The position numbers were made by a program, and so were the translations under genes. The notes below the pieces were generated by a model, which saw only the letters and a program-made list of their open reading frames with translations, was not told where the DNA came from and did not search any database. Below are positions 1-8,728 of a stretch of 64,000 nucleotides of DNA, piece by piece. Every line of letters begins with the position of its first letter. The stretch's first letter is position 1. This DNA is from Chitinophagaceae bacterium. Its GTDB lineage: Bacteria; Bacteroidota; Bacteroidia; Chitinophagales; Chitinophagaceae. The stretch is from the NCBI GenBank assembly GCA_016708765.1, contig JADJFD010000006.1, positions 153,234 to 217,233 of the forward strand, read 5' to 3'.

Positions 1-481
1 AAAAAAGATAACTCTGCTATGATTGTTGCTGAATCAAAAGGGTTAAGTGTAATAAGTCTGTAGCCAATACTATCAGAATTGTCTGGTAGTAGGTTGGGTA
101 TTTTGACGAGTGAAGTCCCATTTAATCTAAACAGCTGAATGTTTGTATAATAAAACCCGGGAAGAAATAGATAGAATTGATTGTATCCGTTGCATTCCGG
201 ATATTAAATTTTAGTAGTAGTTTTTTCGTTACAATATTATTAGGAACTACACCTTTATACTTTATGCCCGGTGTAAAATTTATGCTATTGAAATCTTTTT
301 CTAATACTACAGATGGGTTTACAAAACTACTAGTAACTCTATCAGAAATTAATCTTCCTACAGTAATCTTATTAATACTAGTATATGAGTTGAAACTACT
401 GTCCTGCGCAAAGCTTGAAATGCCCTGTATGATCAGGAGCAAAATGATTAGTAAAGAAAAAGGCGAATTGTTCTTTTGCAT
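1..481 (-). CDS. Secreted/membrane sensor, 7TMR-DISM-like N-terminus (partial, frameshifted)
   Basis: Only the N-terminal part lies in the window; the gene runs off the left edge. It starts with a clear signal peptide ending in 'SSFAQ' (about residues 1-26). The segment 'LLKFNIRNATDT' followed by an aromatic/beta stretch resembles 7TMR-DISM extracellular domains, which usually precede seven membrane helices and a kinase or output domain. A one-base shift near 173-183 is needed to keep the coding frame: beyond it another frame continues open to base 1 with similar composition (...FRLNGTSLVKIPNLL...). The domain assignment rests on weak pattern similarity. It is divergent from ftsK. Confidence 0.5.
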
Positions 482-675
482 ACAGTTGAGTAGCTATCTT
501 CCAAATGTAATACATAGGTTTTGTATGCTCTATTTTCTGGCATACCACTTTCAGGTAATACCATTGATAAATAACAATTAGTCCGGGTTTTTTCTGGTAT
601 AGTCTGGTATAGTGTTGATGCATGCACTACCGGGCTTCCGATAGGCAAGGTTACCGATGCACAATCGGTATAAAA

Positions 676-707
676 TTTCGAATAGAAATCCTGAAATAGT
701 ATCTTTG
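676..707 (+). promoter_or_regulatory. Bacteroidota-type promoter of ftsK
   Basis: A TATCTTTG box (700-707) matches the TAnnTTTG -7 element, with TTTC at 676-679 as a -33 element 20 bases upstream. The start codon is only 5 bases after the -7 box, so the transcript would have almost no leader. Confidence 0.5.
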
Positions 708-712
708 CCGCC

Positions 713-3277
713 ATGGCTAATAAGCTGAAAAAGAAAGAAAAAAGCACTCCTGCGAAAAAACCGGCCAATTCTGATGTTAAACCGTTTCGCCCTGAAAAGG
801 ACGAGAAGCTGGATTTAAAAGCAATTGCCCGGGACGAACGAACCTGGAAGATCATTGGAACAGTTTCTTTACTGTTAGCCGTTTTCTTATTTATATCTTT
901 TTGTTCATATCTCTTTACATGGAAAGAAGATCAGGCCATAGCAAGACAAGGACTTTCTGCTTTGCTGGATAATGATAAGCCAGTGTCTAATCTACTCGGA
1001 CGATTTGGTGCGGTATTGTCCTACTTTTTTATTTTTAAAGCATTTGGTCTGGCATCGTTTCTAATCTGCACTTTCTTTTTTGTGGTAGGAGTGAACTTGC
1101 TTTTCAGACGGAAAGTATTTTCTATCTGGAAAAATCTTAAGTATGTAACTATTGGTCTTTTAGTTTTATCCGTTTCATTATCTTTTATAACTTCTTTTTT
1201 TGATACAAATGGATTCGCTTTCGGCGGTGCTGTAGGAGATATGATAAGTGGGAAATTGGTTGGTGCGATGGGAACTTTTGGCACTGCTGCAGTTTTATTA
1301 CTATTGGCTATTGGTTATTTTATATGGCAATTTAATCCTGCACTTAAGCTTCCGCAAAAATTAGAGGCAAAAGCCAATAGTAATGAAGATAAAAATTTAG
1401 ATTCCGCAGCAATTTCTGATACGGAGAATACAAGTGTTAATGATCTTTATGCAGATAAAGCCGAAGTTGAGAAGAAAGGTAATTCTGTTTTTGCAGACGG
1501 CTCTGTTGTTATCAATTTCCCGGATGATGAGCCAAAGCATGATCTTAAAATGATAGAAAAAGATGAGCCGGAAGTAGAGATAAAGCAAGAAGTAAAGGAT
1601 GATATTGTTGAATCAACCGATTTAGAAATTGATGATGAGCCAGCAGAAGAAATTTTGTCACCTGTGAAAGAAAAGCCTGTGGCTAAAATATCGGATGATG
1701 CATTGGAACTAGAAATAAAAGTGGTGCCTGAAAAGTTGGAAGAAGAAGAAGAAAAAGTTGTTGAAAACTTACCGCCTTATGAACCTACACTTGATTTACG
1801 AGATTATAAATATCCGCCGTTAACATTATTAGAGGCACATGGTAGCGAAAAAATAATTCAGGACACCAATGAATTACAGAATAATAAGAACCAGATTATT
1901 GAAACGCTGCGAAATTATTCTATCGAGATTCAGAAGATTAGCGCAACAGTTGGTCCAACAGTTACCTTGTATGAAATTGTACCAGCACCGGGTGTAAGAA
2001 TTTCAAAAATTAAAAATCTGGAGGATGATATTGCTCTTAGCCTTGCCGCATTGGGCATCCGAATCATTGCACCCATTCCCGGAAAAGGAACTATTGGTAT
2101 AGAAGTGCCAAATGTAAGGAAGACGATAGTGAGCATGAAGTCCATGTTGTCATCAGAAAAGTTTCAGAATAATAAATACAGTTTACCGATTGCTATTGGT
2201 AAAAAGATTGATAATGAAAACTTCATTGTCGATCTGGCAAGTATGCCGCATTTATTAATGGCAGGTGCTACTGGTCAGGGTAAATCTGTAGGATTAAATG
2301 CGATTCTTGTTTCCTTACTGTACAAAAAACATCCATCGCAGTTGAAATTTGTATTGATAGATCCAAAGAAGGTTGAACTTAGTATTTACCGGCAAATTGA
2401 AAAACATTTTTTGGCAAAACTTCCTGGTGAAGAAGATGCAATCATTACCGACACAAAAAAAGTAGTACATACCTTGAATGCTTTGTGTATTGAAATGGAT
2501 AATCGATATGATCTTTTAAAAGAAGCTGGTGCAAGAAATATTAAAGAATATAACGAGAAGTTTATCAAGCGGAAATTGAATCCACAAAAAGGGCATCAAT
2601 TCTTGCCTTTTATTGTTTTGGTAATTGATGAGTTTGCTGATTTGATAATGACAGCAGGTAAAGAAGTAGAAATGCCTATTGCAAGATTGGCGCAGTTAGC
2701 CAGAGCTATTGGTATTCATCTTATCATTGCCACACAGCGACCTTCTGTAAATATTATTACTGGTACAATCAAAGCAAACTTCCCGGCTCGTATTGGTTTC
2801 AAAGTATCGAGTAAGATTGATTCTAGAACTATACTTGATACAGGCGGTGCAGAACAATTGATTGGAAAAGGCGATATGCTTATTTCGCATAACGGAGAAG
2901 TTACCCGTTTGCAATGTGCTTTTGTAGATACGCCGGAAGTGGAAAGTATTGTTGATTTTATAGGCGATCAAAGAGGTTATCCGCAGGCATTCTTATTGCC
3001 GGAATATGTGGATGAAAAAGAATTGGAAGGAAAGGACTTTGATATGAGTGACAGAGATGCTCTTTTTGAAGATGCTGCCAGATTAATTGTACAAAATCAG
3101 ATTGGCTCTACTTCTTTATTACAACGCAGAATGAAATTGGGTTATAACAGGGCTGGCCGGTTGATGGATCAATTAGAAGCTGCGGGAGTTGTTGGTCCAA
3201 ACCAGGGAAGTAAAGCAAGAGATGTACTGATAAAAACTGAAATGGAATTGCAGCAGCATTTGGATATAATTGGCTAG
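713..3277 (+). CDS. ftsK: DNA translocase FtsK
   Basis: Divisome-associated motor that pumps DNA through the septum and coordinates chromosome dimer resolution. The 854-residue product has four N-terminal membrane helices (about residues 45-205), a long acidic linker rich in Glu/Lys (about 210-370), then the RecA-like motor with Walker A 'GATGQGKS' (about 517) and Walker B 'LVIDEFADL' (about 636). The last 65 residues form the winged-helix gamma domain ('LLQRRMKLGYNRAGRLMDQL') that reads orienting sequences. The length is usual for the family. The ATG at 713 directly follows a promoter box. It is transcribed alone; lolA has its own promoter downstream. Confidence 0.96.
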   Translation: MANKLKKKEKSTPAKKPANSDVKPFRPEKDEKLDLKAIARDERTWKIIGTVSLLLAVFLFISFCSYLFTWKEDQAIARQGLSALLDNDKPVSNLLGRFGAVLSYFFIFKAFGLASFLICTFFFVVGVNLLFRRKVFSIWKNLKYVTIGLLVLSVSLSFITSFFDTNGFAFGGAVGDMISGKLVGAMGTFGTAAVLLLLAIGYFIWQFNPALKLPQKLEAKANSNEDKNLDSAAISDTENTSVNDLYADKAEVEKKGNSVFADGSVVINFPDDEPKHDLKMIEKDEPEVEIKQEVKDDIVESTDLEIDDEPAEEILSPVKEKPVAKISDDALELEIKVVPEKLEEEEEKVVENLPPYEPTLDLRDYKYPPLTLLEAHGSEKIIQDTNELQNNKNQIIETLRNYSIEIQKISATVGPTVTLYEIVPAPGVRISKIKNLEDDIALSLAALGIRIIAPIPGKGTIGIEVPNVRKTIVSMKSMLSSEKFQNNKYSLPIAIGKKIDNENFIVDLASMPHLLMAGATGQGKSVGLNAILVSLLYKKHPSQLKFVLIDPKKVELSIYRQIEKHFLAKLPGEEDAIITDTKKVVHTLNALCIEMDNRYDLLKEAGARNIKEYNEKFIKRKLNPQKGHQFLPFIVLVIDEFADLIMTAGKEVEMPIARLAQLARAIGIHLIIATQRPSVNIITGTIKANFPARIGFKVSSKIDSRTILDTGGAEQLIGKGDMLISHNGEVTRLQCAFVDTPEVESIVDFIGDQRGYPQAFLLPEYVDEKELEGKDFDMSDRDALFEDAARLIVQNQIGSTSLLQRRMKLGYNRAGRLMDQLEAAGVVGPNQGSKARDVLIKTEMELQQHLDIIG

Positions 3278-3395
3278 TCCACTTTCGTCCAGTTTGAAAC
3301 AGGACTACAGTGGACAAGTTCGTTAGAAGGTTGTTAAGAAAACCCATTGATTTGCAACCCGGTACGGTCATTGCCTGTCATACAGCCGATATAGT

Positions 3396-3403
3396 TATCT
3401 TTG
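3396..3403 (+). promoter_or_regulatory. Probable -7 box for lolA
   Basis: TATCTTTG matches the TAnnTTTG element, 62 bases before the lolA ATG. No good TTTG is seen at the expected upstream distance, so the assignment is tentative. Confidence 0.35.
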
Positions 3404-3465
3404 ACCGTCTTGACAACTAATTCAGCTTGTTTTTGTTGTAACGACAGCCACACAAACTTTTAGAA

Positions 3466-4113
3466 ATGAACAAAGTATACTTATTAGCCTCACTATTTAT
3501 CGTATCAATTATTTCCAATGCACAAAACAGCGACCCTGCGGCAAAAGCTATTCTGGACGGCGTTAGTGCAAAATTCAAAACTTTTACTAGTGTTCAGGCC
3601 GACTTTTCTTATAAAGTAGAGAACGCAGCAGGCAAAGCCCTTTCTACCAAAACTGGTAAGATAATAATGAAGGGAACCAAGTATAAAGTGAATTTCAGCG
3701 GTCAGGAAATATTTTGCAACGGAACCACCGTTTGGAACTATGATAAATCAGTTAACGAAGTAACGGTCAGTAATCTTGATGCTTCCAGCGGAATGATTAC
3801 TCCACAGAAATTATTCACCAATTTTTACGACAATGATTTTCGCTATGTATTAAACGGCGAGAAAAAAGTTGGATCAAAAACAGTTCAGGAAATAGAATTA
3901 ACTCCAAAAGATAAAAGCAAGCCTTTTCATAAAGTATATGTGCAGGTAGATAAAGCTGCAAAAACAATTTACAGCACAAAAGTTTTAGAAAATGCAGGCA
4001 ACAGATATCTCTACACTGTTACCACAATGAAAACAAATGCCGCACTAGCAGATGCTATGTTTACGTTTGATAAAAATAAATATCCGGGAGTAGAAGTGGT
4101 TGACTTGCGATAA
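3466..4113 (+). CDS. lolA: Outer-membrane lipoprotein carrier LolA family
   Basis: 215-residue periplasmic protein with signal peptide 'MNKVYLLASLFIVSIISNAQ'. The body has the LolA pattern: 'FTSVQADFSYKVENAAGKAL', then 'SKTGKIIMKGTKYKVNFSGQEIFCNGTTVWNYD' type beta strands (Gly-x-Ile-x-Met-Lys-Gly, 'VWNYD'), which form the half-barrel that holds lipoprotein acyl chains. LolA shuttles lipoproteins from the inner to the outer membrane. Placement after ftsK is common in Bacteroidota. A strong hairpin terminator follows. Confidence 0.88.
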   Translation: MNKVYLLASLFIVSIISNAQNSDPAAKAILDGVSAKFKTFTSVQADFSYKVENAAGKALSTKTGKIIMKGTKYKVNFSGQEIFCNGTTVWNYDKSVNEVTVSNLDASSGMITPQKLFTNFYDNDFRYVLNGEKKVGSKTVQEIELTPKDKSKPFHKVYVQVDKAAKTIYSTKVLENAGNRYLYTVTTMKTNAALADAMFTFDKNKYPGVEVVDLR

Positions 4114-4136
4114 TTAGCAGCAATTAAAAATAATTG

Positions 4137-4168
4137 AAAGGATTCTGTGAAAGCGGAATCCTTTTTTT
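4137..4168 (+). terminator. Rho-independent terminator after lolA
   Basis: Perfect 9-bp stem AAAGGATTC / GAATCCTTT with a 10-base loop, followed by a run of T. Confidence 0.85.
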
Positions 4169-4174
4169 GTTTAT

Positions 4175-4317
4175 TTCCCAGTAATATCTCCCGAAGGGGA
4201 CGTTGCGTTTCGGTTTATAACTTTATGATTAATAAACTAAAATTAAATAAAAAGAAAATGGCTGTTAATTTTAATGAGGTCATACGAAACGTCCGCAAAG
4301 CGAGACATTGCTGGGAA
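4175..4317. repeat. 143-bp palindrome-ended repeat, copy 1 (REP-pair/MITE-like)
   Basis: The ends are near-perfect inverted repeats (TTCCCAGTAATATCTC... and ...GAGACATTGCTGGGAA), each followed inward by a small hairpin. The interior is AT-rich and about 90% identical to the copy at 5305-5447. A short reading frame (MAVNFNEVIRNV...ARHCWE) crosses the interior and right end, but it is largely a translation of the terminal repeat and is probably not a gene. It lies between the lolA terminator and the convergent DUF5694 gene. There is no transposase inside, so it must be moved in trans if it is mobile. Confidence 0.85.
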
Positions 4318-4430
4318 GAAATAGTTATTCGACTGACTGAACTGAAGCTGGAATTTGCAAATAGTTGATTTTGCAATGTCAAGCACAACTTTCATAAGAT
4401 CCAATGTTAGCGATAGTTTTTATTGTTTCT

Positions 4431-5273
4431 TTATTCCATCTTGCCAAGCCATTTCTCAACATCCATTACTTCAAAATATGGATTACTCTCAAATAAGTGT
4501 CGTATAATTGGGATATGGTCATTCCCAATAAGTAAGAAAATTGCTTTTTCGCTATAGTCTAGTTGGTTAATCATTTTTGAATAGGTATAAATATTTCGTC
4601 TGTACCAATCAGCTGTCAATTTCGTTCCCAAAAGATAATTTTTTTTGTAATCGTAAACGTCTGTATGACCTATTTGCGGAAAGACGTTTACATAATGAGC
4701 ATGGGCGGTCGATTGTACTTCTTTGCTGTTTAGCCATTTAATAAAATCCAAAAGCGTCATAGATTGCATCAGGGAATCCCTGTTTAGGGTATTTGTTTTT
4801 GGTTTAGTAACTCCTTTTGCATCATATTCAAGGATATTCATTTGGTTATGCTCTTTTGCATATTCTTCTATTTCAGCATATAGGCTACCGTAATTTCCGG
4901 GATGGTCGCACTGATATAATTTTTTATGTCCAAGTCGCTTTGCAGTTTTAAATGCTACCTGCCATATTTCATTTGGGTTATTAGTTTCCTTTTCTCTGTT
5001 GAAATAAGCTGTATATAAGCTGTCCATTTTGTTTTCCTTTTCAAAATCCGGCATTCTTTCAATAAATATTTTGTTAGGGTTCAATCCTACTATAATATCG
5101 TTTAGTTCATTAATACTTTTTGGTGCTTTTCGTCCATTACTTGGTACGAAGAATCAGTCTGTGAGAAATGAAATGTACCCAATAAGTAAACTTTGATTTT
5201 ATTTTCGCTTACCTGTGAAAAAAACTTGTCCAATAATAAAAGTAAAGCAAAAGAGAAGAAGATGTTTTTTCAT
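4431..5273 (-). CDS. DUF5694 family exported protein (frameshifted in this sequence)
   Basis: The C-terminal 217 residues are open from 5084; upstream, other frames continue the protein back to an ATG at 5273. The restored N-terminus is a signal peptide ('MKKHLLLFCFTFIIGQVFSQ') followed by 'KVYLLGTFHFSQTD', the hallmark of DUF5694, a family that looks distantly like TraB/ChaN hydrolases (GTxH start, later 'IFIERMPDFE', 'LIGNDHIPIIRHLFE'). Two one-base changes are required, one in the T-run near 5227 (7 versus 6) and one near 5145. The function of the family is not established. It is flanked by both copies of the 143-bp repeat. Confidence 0.72.
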
Positions 5274-5304
5274 ATTATAGTCGTTGTTTTAAAATTATCG
5301 CTAT

Positions 5305-5447
5305 TTCCCAGCAATGTCTCCCGAAGGGGACGTTGCGTTTCGCTTTATAATTTTATGATTAATAAACTAAGATTAAATATAAAGAAAATGGCTGTTAATT
5401 TTAATGGGGTCATTCAGAACGTCCGCAAAGCGAGACATTGCTGGGAA
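5305..5447. repeat. 143-bp palindrome-ended repeat, copy 2
   Basis: Same length, orientation and ends as the copy at 4175-4317, with scattered substitutions. The terminal 16 bases TTCCCAGCAATGTCTC and GAGACATTGCTGGGAA are exact inverted complements. Copy 2 lies just upstream of the DUF5694 start codon, so the two copies bracket that gene in direct orientation. Confidence 0.88.
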
Positions 5448-5492
5448 GATTCGTAAAGTCGCCATACCGCCAAATTTCATGTTGGCCGCCAT

Positions 5493-5993
5493 TTATTGCG
5501 AATGAAGGGTAGACACTATTGTTATCATTGAGTCTAAGCCAGATTTTGTAGGAGCTTGTGCTGTAAATGATAATTTACCTTTTTGTGCTGCTGCGTAATA
5601 ATATCCTTTATATCCACCGTCAGTCATTTTTCTGATTTTCCACTGGACAGTTTTATTAAGCATTGTTGAGGAAACGGTTTCTACATACTCATCATTGTCA
5701 TCATCTTCGTTTCCTCCAATTGGTCTGCCAGGCTCAATTTCAATAAATCCATTCCTGCCATAAAGCTGTTTAGCGGTATCTTTTAAATATATACCAAAAC
5801 CATGTTGACCTTCTTTTCCTCGAGCTTCATCAATTAACATGTCGTTTGGGATGCGAATACTGTATTCCGTGCTGCCCAATTGTTGTTTTTTTAAGTTAGT
5901 GAATTCAGCTTGCTTAATAACTCTTCGGGTTGTAATTGTACAACACAAGCCCGTCGTGATTATTATGAAGAGTATGAGGAATTTCTGTATCAT
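5493..5993 (-). CDS. Small exported protein, probable lipoprotein, unknown function
   Basis: The internal ATG at 5993 gives a better start than the upstream one: 'MIQKFLILFIIITTGLCC' is a hydrophobic signal with Cys residues at its end, a loose lipobox. The mature part (about 150 residues) is soluble, with an acidic stretch (EDDDNDEY) and a C-terminal 'SFTAQAPTKSGLDSMITIVSTL', a pattern seen in small Bacteroidota proteins that resemble PsbP/MOG1-like folds. No catalytic motif is seen. I do not recognise the family. Confidence 0.6.
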   Translation of the reverse strand: MIQKFLILFIIITTGLCCTITTRRVIKQAEFTNLKKQQLGSTEYSIRIPNDMLIDEARGKEGQHGFGIYLKDTAKQLYGRNGFIEIEPGRPIGGNEDDDNDEYVETVSSTMLNKTVQWKIRKMTDGGYKGYYYAAAQKGKLSFTAQAPTKSGLDSMITIVSTLHSQ

Positions 5994-6144
5994 GGGAAAT
6001 GTCAAAAAATTAGGCAACTGTTAAATGGCAGTCAACACATAAATATACGCCACTCTTTGCACAGAAAATTTTGCTTTCAAATATAAAATTGTGCAAATGA
6101 CAATGCTTAGATATTGAAGTTATAAATGAGTGTTAGCTTTCAAA

Positions 6145-6966
6145 TTAAATTACTGCCTTCCTCAACTTCACCAATTGCGTCAATAACTCTTCCAATAAAT
6201 CTAATTGCAACATATTGGCGCCATCACTTTTAGCAACAGCAGGATTTGGATGTGTTTCAATAAATAATCCATCTGCACCAGCTGCAATGGCAGCTTTTGC
6301 AATTGTTCCAATTAGTTGTGGATTACCGCCCGTTACACCAGATGTTTGATTGGGTTGTTGCAATGAATGTGTTACATCCATTATTACAGGAACATTATGT
6401 GCTTTCATTGCAGGTATATTTCTATAATCAACTACCAGATCCTGATAACCAAATGTGGTTCCTCTTTCTGTCAGCATTACTTTGTTATTGCCTGCATTCT
6501 TAATTTTATCTACAGCAAAACCCATGGCTTCGCCACTTACAAATTGCCCTTTTTTTACGTTAACAATCTTTCCTGTTTCAGCAGCGGCAATTAATAACTC
6601 GGTTTGGCGGCATAAGAAAGCAGGAATTTGTAAAACATCAGCATATCCAGCAGCTAATCTTGCTTCTTCTACAGAATGAATATCTGTTACCACAGGCAAG
6701 GAAAAAGTGCTGCCAACATTTTTCAACATTTTTAATGCAATCTCATCACCAATGCCGGTAAAAGAACTTCCGCTGGTGCGGTTTCCTTTTTTATACGATG
6801 CTTTGAAAATGTATGGGATCTCCAGTTTTTTACAAATGCCGGAAACTTTTTCAGCCACTTCATTTACGAGGTCCCTACCTTCTACCACACAAGGCCCAGC
6901 CATCAGAAAGAAATTATCCGGGTTGTATTTTTGATTTTCAAATAGATCGGTAAGAAATTTTTCCAT
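6145..6966 (-). CDS. kdsA: 3-deoxy-8-phosphooctulonate synthase (KDO-8-P synthase)
   Basis: Condenses phosphoenolpyruvate and arabinose-5-phosphate, the first committed step of KDO synthesis for lipopolysaccharide. The family signature is complete: 'FLMAGPCVVEGRD', 'FKASYKKGNRTS', 'VVTDIHSVEEA', 'FLCRQTELL', 'NVKKGQF', 'MLTERGTTFGY', 'VIMDVTHSLQQPN' and 'LFIETHPNP'. About 273 residues, usual for KdsA. The ATG at 6966 is preferred over the one 27 bases upstream because a TATCTTTG promoter box lies between them (6971-6978 on the complement), which also implies a leader of only a few bases. Confidence 0.96.
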   Translation of the reverse strand: MEKFLTDLFENQKYNPDNFFLMAGPCVVEGRDLVNEVAEKVSGICKKLEIPYIFKASYKKGNRTSGSSFTGIGDEIALKMLKNVGSTFSLPVVTDIHSVEEARLAAGYADVLQIPAFLCRQTELLIAAAETGKIVNVKKGQFVSGEAMGFAVDKIKNAGNNKVMLTERGTTFGYQDLVVDYRNIPAMKAHNVPVIMDVTHSLQQPNQTSGVTGGNPQLIGTIAKAAIAAGADGLFIETHPNPAVAKSDGANMLQLDLLEELLTQLVKLRKAVI

Positions 6967-6970
6967 GTAG

Positions 6971-6978
6971 CAAAGATA
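6971..6978 (-). promoter_or_regulatory. -7 box of the kdsA promoter
   Basis: On the minus strand TATCTTTG lies 4 bases before the kdsA ATG, with CTTG 19 bases further upstream. The upstream element lies inside the left arm of the inverted repeat at 6986-7092. Confidence 0.45.
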
Positions 6979-6985
6979 AGAGAGA

Positions 6986-7092
6986 AGAAACAAGGCACAA
7001 GGAGCAAGAAAACAAGGAACAATTAATACACTTTGATATTCCAGTTTTGCCCAAAGTTTACTGCTGCCTCTTGTACCTTGTGCCTTGTTTCT
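6986..7092. repeat. Long-range inverted repeat of 'caaggcacaagg' type
   Basis: A 17-base arm at 6986-7002 (AGAAACAAGGCACAAGG) is exactly complementary to 7076-7092; partial repeats of the same CAAGG unit continue on both sides (to about 7118). It fills the space between the divergent kdsA and threonine dehydrogenase genes. Confidence 0.75.
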
Positions 7093-7132
7093 TGTGCCTT
7101 GATATCAGTATCTTGTGCCTTTAATTCAAGTT

Positions 7133-8074
7133 ATGATAAAAGATAAAATACTCGTCATCGGTGCATCAGGTCAAATAGGAGTAGAGCTAACGCTGGCTTT
7201 AAGAAAAATATATGGCAATGCCAATGTGGTTGCTTCCGATTTACGGGAGCAAAATCCATTATTGGAAGGAACAGGTCCTTATGTTTCATTGGATGTAATG
7301 AATAAGGAAATGCTACATGTGCAGGTAATCCGACAAAATATTACACAGATATATTTACTGGCTGCTATACTTTCTGCCACTGGCGAAAAAAACCCGGGTC
7401 TTGCCTGGAACTTGAATATGCAGGGTTTGTTGAACGTTTTGGATATTGCCAGAGAAGAACAAATTCATAAAGTGTACTGGCCATCTTCAATAGCAGTATT
7501 CGGCCCAACATCTCCAAAGCAAAATTGTCCGCAACAAACAATTATAGAACCTGCAACGGTATATGGCATTAGCAAATATGCCGGAGAATTCTGGTGCAAT
7601 TATTATCATCATCGGTTTGGAGTAGATGTAAGAAGTTTGCGATATCCCGGTTTGATTTCTTACAAATCTGCACCCGGTGGCGGAACTACTGACTATGCTG
7701 TTGAAATTTATCTGGAAGCACTGGAAGAAAAAAAATACGAATGCTTTTTAAAAGAGGATACTTATTTACCAATGATGTATATGCCTGATGCTATTAAAGC
7801 AACTATTGAATTGATGGAAGCTCCTGCGGAAAAAATTTCTATCCGTACCTCTTATAATGTAGCAGGCATGAGTTTTTCTCCGAAAGAAATTGCAGCAGAA
7901 ATAAAAAAACACATCCCTGATTTTTCTATTTCGTATAAACCAGATTACCGTCAGGAAATTGCAAATGGATGGCCGCAAAGTATTGATGATACTGTAGCAA
8001 GAAAAGATTGGGGCTGGAAAGAAGAATATGATTTAGCCTCAATGACAAAAGATATGCTCGACAACCTTAAATAA
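7133..8074 (+). CDS. L-threonine 3-dehydrogenase, SDR (epimerase-like) type
   Basis: Oxidises threonine to 2-amino-3-ketobutyrate with NAD+. N-terminal Rossmann motif 'VIGASGQIG' (about residues 6-14), SDR active-site pair in 'ATVYGISKYAGE' (Tyr-x3-Lys) and the telling 'SLRYPGLISYKSAPGGGTTDYAVEIY', which is typical of the short-chain TDH family rather than of sugar epimerases. 313 residues. The ATG at 7133 is chosen because the nucleotide-binding strand begins just after it. No 2-amino-3-ketobutyrate ligase is adjacent; a threonine aldolase occurs at 45.3 kb. Confidence 0.85.
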   Translation: MIKDKILVIGASGQIGVELTLALRKIYGNANVVASDLREQNPLLEGTGPYVSLDVMNKEMLHVQVIRQNITQIYLLAAILSATGEKNPGLAWNLNMQGLLNVLDIAREEQIHKVYWPSSIAVFGPTSPKQNCPQQTIIEPATVYGISKYAGEFWCNYYHHRFGVDVRSLRYPGLISYKSAPGGGTTDYAVEIYLEALEEKKYECFLKEDTYLPMMYMPDAIKATIELMEAPAEKISIRTSYNVAGMSFSPKEIAAEIKKHIPDFSISYKPDYRQEIANGWPQSIDDTVARKDWGWKEEYDLASMTKDMLDNLK

Positions 8075-8077
8075 AGA

Positions 8078-8728
8078 TTAATCAACCATATTATTTTTTA
8101 CAGCAAACATTACCAGTCCGGCAGTATTGCGAACGCCAACTTTTTCAATCAGTCGCTGGCGAATACCTTCTACAGAACGAGGACTTAGAAATATTTCTTT
8201 AGCAATTTCAGCAGCCGTTTTTTCTTCGCAGATAAGTTTCAAGACTTCCATCTCTCTCTCTGTTAGTTCCACATTCTGGTTGAAGGAAGGTTTCAAATTA
8301 TTTTTCAGTACCAATTTCTTCAGCAAGGCTTTATTTACTACATCATTAAAATAATATCCATTTTCATGCACTGAGTAGATGGACTTTCTTATTTCATCCG
8401 GCTCTGTATTTTTCAACAAATAACCATTGGCTCCGTTTTCCATGAGGTGAATGATAAACTTATCATCATCATACATGGTTACAACCAATACTTTTATTGA
8501 AGGATATTTTTTGCGTACTTCTTTGGTAGCTTCCATGCCATCCATAATGGGCATTTTCAAATCCATGATAATAACATCTGGAGTAATTGTTTCCAGCCCT
8601 TTCATCAAATCTTCACCGTTGTCAGCTTCAAATATGACTTCCAGATTATCGTCTGGAGATAAGCCTACTTTTAAACCGTCCCGATAAATTTTATAATCGT
8701 CTGCAATTGCTATTTTTATTGTACTCAT
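8078..8728 (-). CDS. NarL/FixJ-type response regulator
   Basis: 216 residues: receiver domain with acidic pair D10/D11, phosphorylation site D56 in 'VIIMDLKMPIMDG', switch Thr in 'VLVVTMYDD' and conserved Lys in 'GYLLKNTEPDEI', then a LuxR-type HTH ('LTEREMEVLKLICEEKTAAEIA', 'LSPRSVEGIRQRLIEKVGV'). Its ATG overlaps the stop of the histidine kinase gene (TAATG), so the two are translationally coupled and form a two-component pair. It is the last gene of the five-gene minus-strand operon; the target promoter could be the one in front of the operon. Confidence 0.95.
   Translation of the reverse strand: MSTIKIAIADDYKIYRDGLKVGLSPDDNLEVIFEADNGEDLMKGLETITPDVIIMDLKMPIMDGMEATKEVRKKYPSIKVLVVTMYDDDKFIIHLMENGANGYLLKNTEPDEIRKSIYSVHENGYYFNDVVNKALLKKLVLKNNLKPSFNQNVELTEREMEVLKLICEEKTAAEIAKEIFLSPRSVEGIRQRLIEKVGVRNTAGLVMFAVKNNMVD

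Noticed and set aside
4147..4368. 73-residue frame crossing the first 143-bp repeat, ending in a peptide with ARHCWE
   Set aside because: It is mostly a translation of the terminator and the terminal inverted repeat; the same peptide (NVxxxRHCWE) appears wherever the repeat occurs, including the lone ends, in unrelated contexts.
7115..8074. Sugar-nucleotide epimerase for the SDR gene
   Set aside because: The PGGGTTDYAVEIY segment is specific to the SDR threonine dehydrogenases.
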